Assembly (NCBI RefSeq): GCF_049532985.1
Contig: NZ_CP186693.1
Coordinates: 496,001 to 560,000 of the forward strand
DNA length: 64,000 nucleotides
DNA from: Promicromonospora sp049532985
Lineage (GTDB): Bacteria > Actinomycetota > Actinomycetes > Actinomycetales > Cellulomonadaceae
Direction of reading: 5' to 3'
Below the pieces are notes generated by a model. It had not been told where the DNA came from, ran no database searches, and saw nothing but the letters and a program-made list of their open reading frames with translations. A program made the position numbers and the translations under genes. Positions 8,072-16,380 of the stretch are shown here, in pieces; position 1 is the stretch's first letter; every line of letters starts with the position of its first letter.

Positions 8072-9031
8072 TCACGGCACCAGCACCACCCTCCCGAACA
8101 CCACCCCGTCGTCCATGAGCTGGTGCGCCGTCGAGGCCTGGTCCAGCGGCAGCACGTCGTGCACCACCGCGTGCAGGTCACCGCGGGCCGCCGCGGCGAG
8201 CTGCTCCGCCCGGACGGCGTTCCGGGCCGGCACCGGCACGGTGTCCAGGCTGAACGTCGCGAACGAGAGCGAGCGCCGGAACGAGCCGATCAGCCGCTCC
8301 CCGAAGTCGGCGGGCGGCATGCCGGCGATCGCACCGACCACGACCATCCGTCCGTTCGGTGCGAGCCGGTCGATGAACTCCGGGATGTCCGGGCCGCCGA
8401 CGATGTCCACGATCACGTCGTAGGCGGCGGGGGAGTCCGGGCCCGCGCCGGACCGGTCGAGCACATGGGTGGCGCCGAACCCCCGCAGCCGCTCACCCCG
8501 ATCGGCCGACGACGTCGTCACCGCCACCGCGCTCGCCCCGCCCTGGACGGCGAGCTCCACGGCCGCGACGCCGATGCTCCCGGCCGCACCCCGCACGAGC
8601 ACCGACTCCCCGGGCGCGAGGTGTGCGTGCGCCAGCGCGAAGTGCGCCACCGGCCCCGAGCTCCCCAGCGTCACCGCGTCGACGGGCGAGAGGCCCGCGG
8701 GCAGCGGGGTCACGTCGTCCACCGCCGCCACCGCCTGCTCGGCGTAGCCGCCGCCCAGGCCGGTGAACGCCCAGACGCGGCGGCCCACCCAGGAGTCGTC
8801 TACCCCGGCGCCGACGGCCGTGACCGTGCCCGCCACCTCGCTGCCGGGGATCAGGCCGGGCTCGAAGCCCATGCTGCCGATCGTTCCCCGCCGGATGACG
8901 GCGTCGACACCGCCCACGCCGATCGCCTCGATCGTCACGGCCATCTGACCGGGTCCGGGGACGGGCTCCGGGGCCTCGCCGACCGTCATGCCGCTCGCGT
9001 CGCCGAACCGTTCGATCCGTACTGCTCGCAT
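8072..9031 (-). CDS. Zinc-independent MDR oxidoreductase (quinone oxidoreductase-like)
   Basis: This 319-residue medium-chain dehydrogenase/reductase begins MRAVRIERFGDASGM and has PGPGQMAVTIEAIGVGGVDAVIRRG, PGSEVAGTVTAVG and the NADPH-binding VRGAAGSIGVAAVELA followed by the GATHVLD segment. Catalytic zinc ligands are absent, as in quinone oxidoreductase and zeta-crystallin types. It is divergent from the TetR gene at 9107, with an operator-like palindrome between them. It is therefore probably the target of that regulator. Confidence 0.88.
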   Translation of the reverse strand: MRAVRIERFGDASGMTVGEAPEPVPGPGQMAVTIEAIGVGGVDAVIRRGTIGSMGFEPGLIPGSEVAGTVTAVGAGVDDSWVGRRVWAFTGLGGGYAEQAVAAVDDVTPLPAGLSPVDAVTLGSSGPVAHFALAHAHLAPGESVLVRGAAGSIGVAAVELAVQGGASAVAVTTSSADRGERLRGFGATHVLDRSGAGPDSPAAYDVIVDIVGGPDIPEFIDRLAPNGRMVVVGAIAGMPPADFGERLIGSFRRSLSFATFSLDTVPVPARNAVRAEQLAAAARGDLHAVVHDVLPLDQASTAHQLMDDGVVFGRVVLVP

Positions 9032-9071
9032 CGTTCTCTCCTTGCTCGTTGCGCTACCGTGGCGACGCTAA

Positions 9072-9087
9072 CGGACGCCTGCGTCCG
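9072..9087. promoter_or_regulatory. TetR-type operator in divergent intergenic region
   Basis: CGGACGC at 9072-9078 and GCGTCCG at 9081-9087 form a perfect 7-bp inverted repeat around CT. It lies between the oxidoreductase start (9031) and the TetR start (9107). The position suits repression of both genes by the adjacent regulator. Confidence 0.7.
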
Positions 9088-9106
9088 GTTGGAGAAAGTG
9101 AGAGAC

Positions 9107-9763
9107 ATGGCTGAGACAGTGCCCCACAAGCTGCGTTCCGACGCTCAGGACAACCGCGACAGGATCCTGGCGGCCGCCCGGTCGCTGTACGCCGAGCACG
9201 GGCTCGAGGTGACCATGCGGCAGGTCGCCCGCCGCGCCGGCGTCGGGCCCGCCACCCTGTACCGCCGGTTCCCGGCACGGCAGGTGCTCCTGGAGGCGGT
9301 GTTCGCGGACGAGCTGCGAGCGTGCCGCAGCATCGTGGCCGAGGGCAGCGCCGACCCCGACCCGTGGCGCGGGCTGACCTCGGTGGTCGAGCGGATCAGC
9401 GTGCTGAACGTCGGGAACCAGGGGTTCGTCGACGCCTTCATGGGGGAGTACCCGCGGGCCGACGCGTTCACCGAGCACCGCACCGAGATGCTGGCGATGC
9501 TCGGGGGACTGGCGCGCCGAGCCCAGGCCTCCGGGCAGCTGCGTGCCGACTTCGTGCTCGACGACCTCGTGCTCGTCCTGCTGGCGGGCCGGGGGCTGGC
9601 CGCGACGCCGTCGGCCCGCACCGTCGTGGCGGCGCGCCGCTTCGCGGCCCTGGCCGTCGAGGCGTTCCGCGCGTCCGGGGCGAACGAGCCGCTGCCGCGC
9701 CCGGCGTCGCTGGCCGGACACCTGGCGCGTACCGGTGAGGACCTCCGGGTCGGGGGCCGATGA
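9107..9763 (+). CDS. TetR/AcrR family transcriptional regulator
   Basis: The N-terminal HTH reads RDRILAAARSLYAEHGLEVTMRQVARRAGVGPATLYRRFPARQVLLEAVF (about residues 16-65), the classical TetR DNA-binding domain; the remaining 150 residues are a ligand domain. The ATG at 9107 is preferred because GGAGA lies 11 bp upstream; an in-frame GTG at 9098 sits too close to it. The gene is divergent from an MDR oxidoreductase and probably controls it through the palindrome at 9072-9087. Confidence 0.92.
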   Translation: MAETVPHKLRSDAQDNRDRILAAARSLYAEHGLEVTMRQVARRAGVGPATLYRRFPARQVLLEAVFADELRACRSIVAEGSADPDPWRGLTSVVERISVLNVGNQGFVDAFMGEYPRADAFTEHRTEMLAMLGGLARRAQASGQLRADFVLDDLVLVLLAGRGLAATPSARTVVAARRFAALAVEAFRASGANEPLPRPASLAGHLARTGEDLRVGGR

Positions 9764-9820
9764 GTCCGGCACGGGCTCGTCGTCGGTCAGGGTGACGCAG
9801 GAACGAGACAGGAGCCCGAC

Positions 9821-10588
9821 ATGACCGAGAACCCCACCGTCACCAGGCCCGCCCGCCCCCGGGTCGTCGACCGGGCCGCGTGGCAGGCGGCGCGCGACGA
9901 CCTGCTGGAGCAGGAGAAGGCCCACACCCGCGCGGGCGACGAGCTCGCCGCCGCCCGCCGCCGGCTGCCGATGACCCAGGTCGACGGGACGGCCCGGGTG
10001 GTCGGGGCGGACGGCGCCGTGCCGTTCGTCGACCTGTTCCAGGGGCGCGACGAGCTCGTGGTCTACCAGCACATGTGGCACGACGGCGAGCCCGTCGCCG
10101 GTCAGTGCCCGGGCTGCACCGTCAACGCCTGGCACATCCAGCGGTCGGCCCCCTACCTGGCGGCGCGCGGTGTCTCGTTCGCGATGCTGACCGAGGGGCC
10201 CTGGGCGGAGGTCGCCCCGTTCCTCGAGTTCATGGGCTACACCGAGCCCTGGTACTCGGTCCGCGGCCTGGAGGCGCCGATCGGCGTCGACATGGGGCAC
10301 ATCGCGTGCTTCCTGCGCGACGGCGACCACGTGTACCTCACCTACCGGACCACGGGCCGTGGCAACGAGCCCGCCGCGGGCATCTTCGGGCTGCTCGACA
10401 TGACGCCGTACGGCCGGGGCGAGGCCTGGGAGGACGTGCCGGACGGATGGCCGCAGGGCCGGGAGTCGTGCTGGTACTGGGCCACCGACGCCGACGGCAA
10501 CGCCACCTGGGGGCCGACCCGGCGCCCCGTGCCCCAGTGGGACCGACCGGGCGCCACGCCGGTCGAGGCCTCGGAGCACCGGCACTGA
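9821..10588 (+). CDS. DUF899 family thioredoxin-like protein
   Basis: The 255-residue product matches DUF899: VVDRAAWQAARDDLLEQEKAHTRAGDELAAARRRLPM, VDLFQGRDELVVYQHMWH, CPGCTVNAWHI and the C-terminal YWATDADG. The C-P-G-C pair sits where thioredoxin-like members carry their cysteines. GGAG at 9811-9814 supports the ATG. The gene is convergent with the ROK regulator 7 bp away. The function of DUF899 is not established; redox chemistry is plausible. Confidence 0.88.
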   Translation: MTENPTVTRPARPRVVDRAAWQAARDDLLEQEKAHTRAGDELAAARRRLPMTQVDGTARVVGADGAVPFVDLFQGRDELVVYQHMWHDGEPVAGQCPGCTVNAWHIQRSAPYLAARGVSFAMLTEGPWAEVAPFLEFMGYTEPWYSVRGLEAPIGVDMGHIACFLRDGDHVYLTYRTTGRGNEPAAGIFGLLDMTPYGRGEAWEDVPDGWPQGRESCWYWATDADGNATWGPTRRPVPQWDRPGATPVEASEHRH

Positions 10589-10595
10589 GTGCCCG

Positions 10596-11756
10596 TCACG
10601 ACCGCCCGAAGTGCGTCACGAAGTGCTCGACGGAGCACGCCGCCGCGCCGCGCGCCCAGTCCACGAACCGCAGCGGACGCAGCTCGATGCCCGACTTCGC
10701 CGCCGACCCGAAGGCGCGCTCCTCGAACGCCTGACGCACGTGGGGGTCCATGACGTCGTAGTCGCTGCCGAGGGCCTCGCCCGTGATGAGGATGTGCTGG
10801 GCGCCCAGCAGGTTCGCGATCGTGGCGATGCCGGTGCCGATGGCGCGGCCGGCGTCGGTGAGCACGCGGACGGCGTCGGGCTGGCCGGCGCGCGCGAGCT
10901 CCGCGACCTCGCCGACGCTCGCCGCGCGCAGCCCGGCGTCGGCCACGCGGGACAGGATGGCCGCGGATCCCGCGATCGCCTCGACGCACCCGCGGTTGCC
11001 GCAGTGGCACAGCGGACCCTCGGGGTCCACGAGCACGTGCCCCACCTCGCCGGCCACGCCGAAGCTGCCGTGCACCACCTGACCGTTGACCAGCAGCGCG
11101 CACCCGATGCCGGTGCCGACCGTGACGAGCGCGAGCGAGGACAGGCCCCGGCCCACGCCGTACCAGCGCTCACCCGTGAGCAGCGCGCGCACGTCGTTCT
11201 CCACCGTGGTGGTCAGCCCCGTGCGGCGGGCCACCTGCTCCCCGAGGGGCACGTCGCGCCAGCCCAGGAACGGTGAGTAGGCCACGTGGCCCGTCGCGGC
11301 GTCGACGTCGCCCGAGACCGCCAGGCCGATGCCGCCCACCTCGGGCCGGCCCTCCCGCAGCCGCGTGGCGAGCTCCGCGACCTGGTCGACGACCGCCTCG
11401 GGGCGCAGGTCGGGGACGGGCACCGTGACCTCGTCCAGCACCTGGCAGCGCAGGTCGGCCACGACGCCGAACATCTGGTCGGCCGTGATCTTGACGCCGA
11501 TCACCTGGTGCGCCCCCGCCCGCACCGTCACCATCGTGGCGGGCCGGCCCAGGGCGCCCTCGCTGGACACCCGGTCGCCCGACTCGTCCAGCAGGCCCGC
11601 CTCCAGCAGCGGCCGCACGGCGCGGGTGATGGCACCCGGGGTCAGGCCGGTGTCACCGGCCAGGGCGGTGCGCGAGGCGTCTCCGGACATGACGAGCTGC
11701 TGGAAGACACGCGTCGCCGCCGGGCTCAGCGCCGGTGCCTGTGGTCTCGCTGGCAT
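10596..11756 (-). CDS. ROK family transcriptional regulator
   Basis: The 386-residue protein has an N-terminal MarR-like winged helix (ATRVFQQLVMSGDASRTALAGDTGLTPGAITRAVRPLLEAGLL). A ROK sugar-kinase-like domain follows, with VGIGLAVSGDVD, VENDVRA, TVGTGIGCALLVNG, GEVGHV and the zinc-type motif LCHCGNRGCVEAIAG. ROK regulators sense sugars. A multidrug- or sugar-type MFS gene lies directly upstream on the same strand with a 43-bp gap and could be a co-regulated target. Confidence 0.92.
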   Translation of the reverse strand: MPARPQAPALSPAATRVFQQLVMSGDASRTALAGDTGLTPGAITRAVRPLLEAGLLDESGDRVSSEGALGRPATMVTVRAGAHQVIGVKITADQMFGVVADLRCQVLDEVTVPVPDLRPEAVVDQVAELATRLREGRPEVGGIGLAVSGDVDAATGHVAYSPFLGWRDVPLGEQVARRTGLTTTVENDVRALLTGERWYGVGRGLSSLALVTVGTGIGCALLVNGQVVHGSFGVAGEVGHVLVDPEGPLCHCGNRGCVEAIAGSAAILSRVADAGLRAASVGEVAELARAGQPDAVRVLTDAGRAIGTGIATIANLLGAQHILITGEALGSDYDVMDPHVRQAFEERAFGSAAKSGIELRPLRFVDWARGAAACSVEHFVTHFGRS

Positions 11757-11799
11757 GACCCGACCCTAGCCCTCACCACCCACACCGGTGCGGCTGCCG

Positions 11800-13014
11800 T
11801 CAGCGGCGGGGCATCCGGCGAGCCAGGACCGGGGACAGGACCGCGACCAGCACACCCGCGACCGGCACCACGAGCAGGCCGGTGCGCAGCCCGACGGCGT
11901 CGGCGACCAGGCCGACCAGCGGCGGGGAGAGCAGGAAGCCGAGCCGCAGCAGCCAGGACACGATGGTCAGGCCGGTGCCGGGGCGCAGGCCGGGCAGCTC
12001 GTCGGCCTCGTGCATGGCGGCGGGGATGAGCGTCGCGCAGCCGAGACCCGCGGCGGCGAACCCCGCGATCGTGCCCGGCACCGTGGGCCAGGCCAGCGCC
12101 AGCCCCATGCCCAGCGCGATGACGACGCCGCCGGCGCAGGCGACGGTGCGCTGCCCGAACCGGTCGACGAGCCGGTCGCCCAGCAGCCGCCCCACGGTCT
12201 GGGCGCCCACCAGTGCCACGTACCCGGTGGCGGCCAGCGCTGCCGGGGCACCGAGCCCGGAGGAGAGGTAGAGGGTCGCCCAGGAGCTGCCCGCGTCCTC
12301 CACGAGGGCGCCGCCGATGCCGATGAGGACGAGCGCCGCGAGGATCGCCACGGTGCGCACGCTCAGGCCGACGCCGCGCGCACCGGCGCCCGCGGGACCG
12401 TGCGCGTCGTCGGCCGCGTCGTCGTCGGCGCCCCGCAGGCGGAACCGGAACGCCACGAGCGCCACGACGGCGAAGATCGCCAGCGAGATGCCGAGGTGCA
12501 CGTCCAGCGGCAGGCCGGCCGCGATGGCCGCGGCGGCCATGGACCCGCCCAGCACGGCGCCGATGGACCACACGGCGTGGAAGCCGTTGATGATCGACCG
12601 CCCGTACCGGCGCTGCACGCGCAGCCCGTGACTGTTCTGCGCGACGTCCGTGACCGAGTCCGACGCCCCGCCGAGGAACAGCGCGGCCACCAGGAGCGCG
12701 AACGTCGGCGAGAGCCCCGCCGCCAGCGTGCCCGTGCCCGTCAGGATGGTGCCGACCACGGCGACGCGCGCCGAGCCGAACCGGCGCACCATCCAGCCCG
12801 CGGCGAGACCCGAGGCGATCGCCCCGGCCGGGAAGGCCGCGACGGCCAGGCCGTAGGAGGCGTTGTCCAGGTCGAGCGCTGCCTTGATCTCCGGCAGGCG
12901 GGGCACCAGGTTGGCGTACAGGGCGCCGTTGGTCAGGAACAGCGCGCCGACGGCGGCACGGGCGCGGCGGACGGCGAGCTCTGGACGGTCGCCCGGGGCA
13001 AGAGACATGCGCAC
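11800..13014 (-). CDS. Major facilitator superfamily transporter
   Basis: The 404-residue protein has about 12 hydrophobic segments and the MFS loop 2-3 motif as GWMVRRFGSARVAVVG, repeated weakly as DRLVDRFGQRTVACAGG in the second half. It resembles the YbjJ/FucP-like transporters whose N-terminus reads FLTNGALYANLVPRLPEIK. GTG at 13014 and ATG at 13006-13008 are both possible starts. It is divergent from the acetyltransferase at 13068 across a strong palindrome. Substrate unknown; a sugar or small metabolite is likely. Confidence 0.88.
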   Translation of the reverse strand: MRMSLAPGDRPELAVRRARAAVGALFLTNGALYANLVPRLPEIKAALDLDNASYGLAVAAFPAGAIASGLAAGWMVRRFGSARVAVVGTILTGTGTLAAGLSPTFALLVAALFLGGASDSVTDVAQNSHGLRVQRRYGRSIINGFHAVWSIGAVLGGSMAAAAIAAGLPLDVHLGISLAIFAVVALVAFRFRLRGADDDAADDAHGPAGAGARGVGLSVRTVAILAALVLIGIGGALVEDAGSSWATLYLSSGLGAPAALAATGYVALVGAQTVGRLLGDRLVDRFGQRTVACAGGVVIALGMGLALAWPTVPGTIAGFAAAGLGCATLIPAAMHEADELPGLRPGTGLTIVSWLLRLGFLLSPPLVGLVADAVGLRTGLLVVPVAGVLVAVLSPVLARRMPRR

Positions 13015-13029
13015 GAGCGTACCCCGCGA

Positions 13030-13047
13030 TGCGTACGATCGTACACA
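13030..13047. promoter_or_regulatory. Palindromic operator between MFS and acetyltransferase genes
   Basis: TGCGTACGATCGTACACA contains the perfect 12-bp palindrome GTACGATCGTAC (13033-13044) and matching outer TG/CA bases with one mismatch. It lies 16 bp from the MFS start and 20 bp from the acetyltransferase start, so one dimeric repressor could block both. The TetR gene at 13667, two genes away, is a candidate binder. Confidence 0.65.
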
Positions 13048-13067
13048 TCGGTGGGTACGCTGTGCCC

Positions 13068-13649
13068 ATGGCTCACGACTACTTCGCCGGCGACCCGCGG
13101 ACCAACCACGAACGCATGGTCGCCGGGGACCTCTACATCGCCGACGACCCCGAGATCGAGCGCCGTGCCCGGCGCGCCGTGGCGCTCGCGGACGCCTACC
13201 ACCGCGCCGTGGTGGCGGACGACGCCGGTGCCCGCGGCCTGCTCGCCGAGCTGCTCGGCACCCTGGGGGAGGAGGCCTTCGTGAAGCCGCCCCTGTTCGT
13301 GGACTACGGCGAGAACATCCACATCGGCCCGCGCACCTTCGCCAACTACAACCTGACCGCGCTGGACGTCGCGCCCATCACCATCGGCGCAGACTGCCAG
13401 ATCGGCCCGGGAGTCCAGCTCCTGACGCCCACCCATCCGGTGGAGCCGGGCCCGCGCCGCGACAAGCTGGAGGCCGCGCTGCCGATCACGATCGGCGACA
13501 ACGTCTGGCTCGGCGGCGGCGTCGTCGTGTGCCCCGGCGTGTCCATCGGGGACAACACCGTGGTGGGCGCGGGGGCGGTCGTGACGCGGGACCTGCCGGC
13601 GAACGTCGTCGCCGTGGGGAACCCGGCCCGCGTCGTCCGCGAGATCTGA
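13068..13649 (+). CDS. Sugar O-acetyltransferase (maltose/galactoside acetyltransferase family)
   Basis: The 193-residue protein has the Maa N-terminal cap (ERMVAGDLYIADDPEIERRARRA) and a left-handed beta-helix of hexapeptide repeats (NIHIGPRTFANYNLTALDVAPITIG, NVWLGGGVVVCPGVSIGDNTVVGAGAVV). The active-site His occurs in LLTPTHPV. It transfers acetyl from acetyl-CoA to a sugar hydroxyl. The ATG at 13068 is chosen because the longer frame would run through the operator palindrome. A TetR gene follows 17 bp downstream. Confidence 0.92.
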   Translation: MAHDYFAGDPRTNHERMVAGDLYIADDPEIERRARRAVALADAYHRAVVADDAGARGLLAELLGTLGEEAFVKPPLFVDYGENIHIGPRTFANYNLTALDVAPITIGADCQIGPGVQLLTPTHPVEPGPRRDKLEAALPITIGDNVWLGGGVVVCPGVSIGDNTVVGAGAVVTRDLPANVVAVGNPARVVREI

Positions 13650-13666
13650 CCGGGCCCGGCCGCGAG

Positions 13667-14218
13667 ATGACGGGACGACGGCACGACCCCGGCCGCAGGG
13701 ACCACATCATCGACGCCTGCCTGGACCTGGTCGCGGAGGTGGGCGTCGCCGGCGTCTCGCACCGCAAGGTGGCGGCCGCGGCGGACGTGCCGCTCGGCTC
13801 GATGACCTACCACTTCACCGGCATGGACGAGCTGCTGCGCGAGGCGTTCGGCCGGTTCGCGCGGAGCGTCAGCGACGGGTTCGAGCAGCGGATGAGCGCT
13901 GCCACCGACCTGCCGAGCGCCCGGGCGGCCGTGGTCGCGATCATCACGCGGGACGTCTTCGGCACCCAGCGTGACCTCGTGCTGACCCACGAGCTCTACA
14001 CGCTCGCGTCCCGCGAACCCGCCTACCGGGAGCTGACCAACGCGTGGATGGCACGCTCCCGGGCGGCCCTGGAACGGCACTTCGACCCGGTCACCGCGCG
14101 CATGCTCGACGCGCTGATCGAGGGCCTGACGATCCACCGTGCCCTGGACACCGAGGCGCCCCGCCCGGACACGGTGACGGAGGCGGTGCGCCGCATCACC
14201 ACGCCGGCGCCCGCCTGA
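13667..14218 (+). CDS. TetR family transcriptional regulator
   Basis: This 183-residue protein opens DPGRRDHIIDACLDLVAEVGVAGVSHRKVAAAADVPLGSMTYHFTGMDELLREAF, a TetR HTH whose PLGSMTYHF recognition-helix end resembles the YcdC/RutR-like subgroup. It lies 17 bp after the acetyltransferase gene, so the two are probably one transcript. The palindrome at 13030-13047 is a likely target, which would make this an autoregulatory unit with the MFS exporter (inference). Confidence 0.9.
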   Translation: MTGRRHDPGRRDHIIDACLDLVAEVGVAGVSHRKVAAAADVPLGSMTYHFTGMDELLREAFGRFARSVSDGFEQRMSAATDLPSARAAVVAIITRDVFGTQRDLVLTHELYTLASREPAYRELTNAWMARSRAALERHFDPVTARMLDALIEGLTIHRALDTEAPRPDTVTEAVRRITTPAPA

Positions 14219-14275
14219 TCGGTCACATCGGGTGGCTCGCCGGAACATCTGCCCGGGAGCGGTGTTGGGGCTGGT

Positions 14276-15394
14276 GTGGGCGAGACGAGACGGGTGACCG
14301 TGGTGGTGGTCGGGGGCGGGCAGGCCGGGCTGTCGGCGGCGTACCACCTGCAGCGCCGGGGCTTCGCGAGCGTGCTGGACCAGCCGGACGGCGAGCGCAC
14401 GTACGTGGTCCTGGACGCCAACCCGGCACCGGGCGGTGCGTGGCAGCACCGCTGGGAGTCGCTGCGGATGGCGACCGTCAACGGCATCTTCGACCTGCCC
14501 GGGCTGGCCCAGCCCGCCGTGGACAGCAGCGAGGCCAGCCGGGACGCCGTCCCGCGCTACTTCGCCGGCTACGAGCGGGCGTTCGACCTGCCGGTCCTGC
14601 GGCCGGTCCAGGTCGTGGCGGTGCACCGGGCGGACGACGACCCCGACGGCGACCTGGTGGTGACGACCGACCGCGGGTCCTGGACCACGCGGTTCGTCAT
14701 CAACGCGACCGGCACGTGGACCAACCCGGTGCTGCCGCGCTACCCGGGGCAGGACACGTTCGTCGGGCGCCAGCTCCACACCCGCGACTACGTGCGGGCC
14801 GAAGACTTCGCGGGGCAGCGGGTGGCCGTGGTGGGGGGCGGGATCTCGGCGATCCAGCTCCTGGAGGAGATCTCCCGCGTGGCCACCACGCGCTGGTACA
14901 CCCGGCGGGAGCCGGTGTTCCGGGACGGTGAGTTCACCCCCGAGACGGTGGGCCGCGAGACGATCGCCAAGGTCATGGCCGACGTCGCCGCGGGCCGGCC
15001 CACCGGCAGCGTCGTGTCGTACACGGGGTTGATCTGGACGCCGTACGCGGTGGCCGCCAAGGCGCGCGGGGCCCTGGAGCGCCGCCCCATGTTCACGGCG
15101 ATCGAGCCGATGGGCGTGCGGGAGGCGGACGGTTCGTTCACGCCCGTCGACACCATCCTGTGGGCCACCGGGTTCAAGGCCGACCTGACGCACCTGGACC
15201 CGCTCGGGCTGCGGGGCGAGCTGGGCGGCATCGCCCTGGAGGGCACGCAGGTGGCGGCCGAGCCACGGGTCCACCTCATCGGCTTCGGCCCCTCCCAGTC
15301 GACGGTCGGGGCCAACCGCGCGGGGCGCGAGGCGGTGTCGGCGGTGGTGCGCCGGCTCGGGGCGCCGGTGGGCAGCCGGAGCGTGGGTGGGTGA
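14276..15394 (+). CDS. FAD-dependent flavin monooxygenase-like oxidoreductase
   Basis: The 372-residue protein has an FAD-binding Rossmann motif VVVVGGGQAGLSAAYHLQRRG at residues 8-28 and a second, NADPH-type motif VAVVGGGISAIQLLEEI near residue 182. FINATGTWTNP and ATGFKADL are the ATG motifs of FMO, BVMO and ArsO-like enzymes. The GTG at 14276 is the only start ahead of the first Rossmann motif. No arsenic-resistance genes adjoin it, so the substrate is open. It ends 185 bp before the convergent DUF1345 gene. Confidence 0.88.
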   Translation: MGETRRVTVVVVGGGQAGLSAAYHLQRRGFASVLDQPDGERTYVVLDANPAPGGAWQHRWESLRMATVNGIFDLPGLAQPAVDSSEASRDAVPRYFAGYERAFDLPVLRPVQVVAVHRADDDPDGDLVVTTDRGSWTTRFVINATGTWTNPVLPRYPGQDTFVGRQLHTRDYVRAEDFAGQRVAVVGGGISAIQLLEEISRVATTRWYTRREPVFRDGEFTPETVGRETIAKVMADVAAGRPTGSVVSYTGLIWTPYAVAAKARGALERRPMFTAIEPMGVREADGSFTPVDTILWATGFKADLTHLDPLGLRGELGGIALEGTQVAAEPRVHLIGFGPSQSTVGANRAGREAVSAVVRRLGAPVGSRSVGG

Positions 15395-15486
15395 TCGTAG
15401 GCTCCCGGCCGTGGCCGATGAGCGCGGTTCCGGGGAGCGCTGCGGCCGCCGGGGGGTCCGGGGCAACACAGGGGGGGCGCAGGTGT

Positions 15487-15521
15487 GTTGCGCAGCGTAG
15501 ACAACGTCTACCGTCGGCAAC
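15487..15521. promoter_or_regulatory. Orphan nested dyad (GTTGC-N5-GTAGAC-AAC-GTCTAC-N5-GCAAC)
   Basis: An inner perfect repeat GTAGAC/GTCTAC (15497-15502, 15506-15511) and an outer repeat GTTGC/GCAAC (15487-15491, 15517-15521) share exactly the same centre at 15504. The symmetric spacing suggests a repressor site for a dimer or two dimers. Both flanking genes end here rather than start, so no promoter obviously needs it. It could be a relic of a lost gene or a weak bidirectional hairpin terminator. Confidence 0.55.
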
Positions 15522-15578
15522 GCAGCTGGGCGGGGCACCTTCCCGGGACACCGTTCGGAGCCGCCTGCCCGGCCGTGC

Positions 15579-16229
15579 TCAGGCGTTCGCCAGACCCGCG
15601 ACGAGGTTGATCAGCAGCGCCACCACGACCGTGCCGAACAAGTAGGCCAGCAGCGCGTGCACCTGGGCGATGCGGCGCATCCCCGAGGAGGCCAGGTCGG
15701 TGTCCGAGACCGCGAAGCTCATCCCGACGGTGACCGCCAGGTAGGTGAAGTCGGTGTACCGTGGCGGCTCGCTCTGGTGGAAGTCGATGCCGCCCGCGGG
15801 CTCGGAGTAGTAGGCGCGGGCGTAGTGCAGCGCGAAGACGGTGTGCACGCAGGCCCATGAGACCACGACGGCGGCCAGCACGGCGCCCATGGTGACGGTG
15901 CCCTCGCCGAGCCCGCCGCCCACGAGCGCCACCGCCACGCCGCCCAGGCTCGCGACGGCGGCGAGCAGCACGATCAGGTTCGCGATGGTCCGGGTCGGCT
16001 CCTCGCGCACGGCGTGCTCGCTGGTCGCGGCGGGGTCCATGGGCACGATCACCAGCACGGTCCAGCCCACGAACACGAGGCCCGCCCCGGCCCAGCCGCC
16101 GAGCACGGCGGCGACCGCGGAGTCCCACGCGAGCAGCCAGCCGAGCAGCACGCCCACCAGGAGGGCGACACCGATCCGCAGCCCGTGCGGGCCGTCCAGC
16201 ACCTGGCTCACCTGCCGTGTCGCCGTCAT
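15579..16229 (-). CDS. DUF1345 family membrane protein
   Basis: The 216-residue protein has about five hydrophobic segments and the DUF1345 signatures FALHYARAYYSEPAGGIDFH, PRYTDFTYLAVTVGMSFAVSDTDL and the C-terminal AYLFGTVVVALLINLVAGLA. Its role is unknown. The middle segment before the YTDFTYLA motif resembles the pore region of two-TM channels, but no selectivity filter is evident. It is divergent from the SMR gene, 150 bp upstream of it. Confidence 0.87.
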   Translation of the reverse strand: MTATRQVSQVLDGPHGLRIGVALLVGVLLGWLLAWDSAVAAVLGGWAGAGLVFVGWTVLVIVPMDPAATSEHAVREEPTRTIANLIVLLAAVASLGGVAVALVGGGLGEGTVTMGAVLAAVVVSWACVHTVFALHYARAYYSEPAGGIDFHQSEPPRYTDFTYLAVTVGMSFAVSDTDLASSGMRRIAQVHALLAYLFGTVVVALLINLVAGLANA

Positions 16230-16324
16230 GCCGGACAGTCAACCAGCAGCCCCCGTGGTGAGCAGCGCCACCACCCGCACCGGCGCCGGGTGTGCGAACA
16301 TGGCGGCAGAGCCCCAGAGGGTTC

Positions 16325-16366
16325 CCGGACGAGGGTTGCCGTACCCGGTGTGCGACAAGACGGCAT
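16325..16366 (+). ncRNA. Guanidine-III riboswitch
   Basis: The RNA shows the conserved elements of the guanidine-III (former ykkC-III) class: CCGGACGAGG at 16325-16334, GCCGTACCCGGT at 16338-16349 and GACAAGACGGC at 16354-16364. They can form the H-type pseudoknot: CCGG (16325-16328) with CCGG (16345-16348), and GCCGT (16338-16342) with ACGGC (16360-16364). The AAGGAG ribosome-binding site of the SMR gene begins 5 bp after the second strand, so ligand binding probably controls translation. The class senses free guanidinium. Confidence 0.9.
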
Positions 16367-16380
16367 CGAAGGAGCACACC

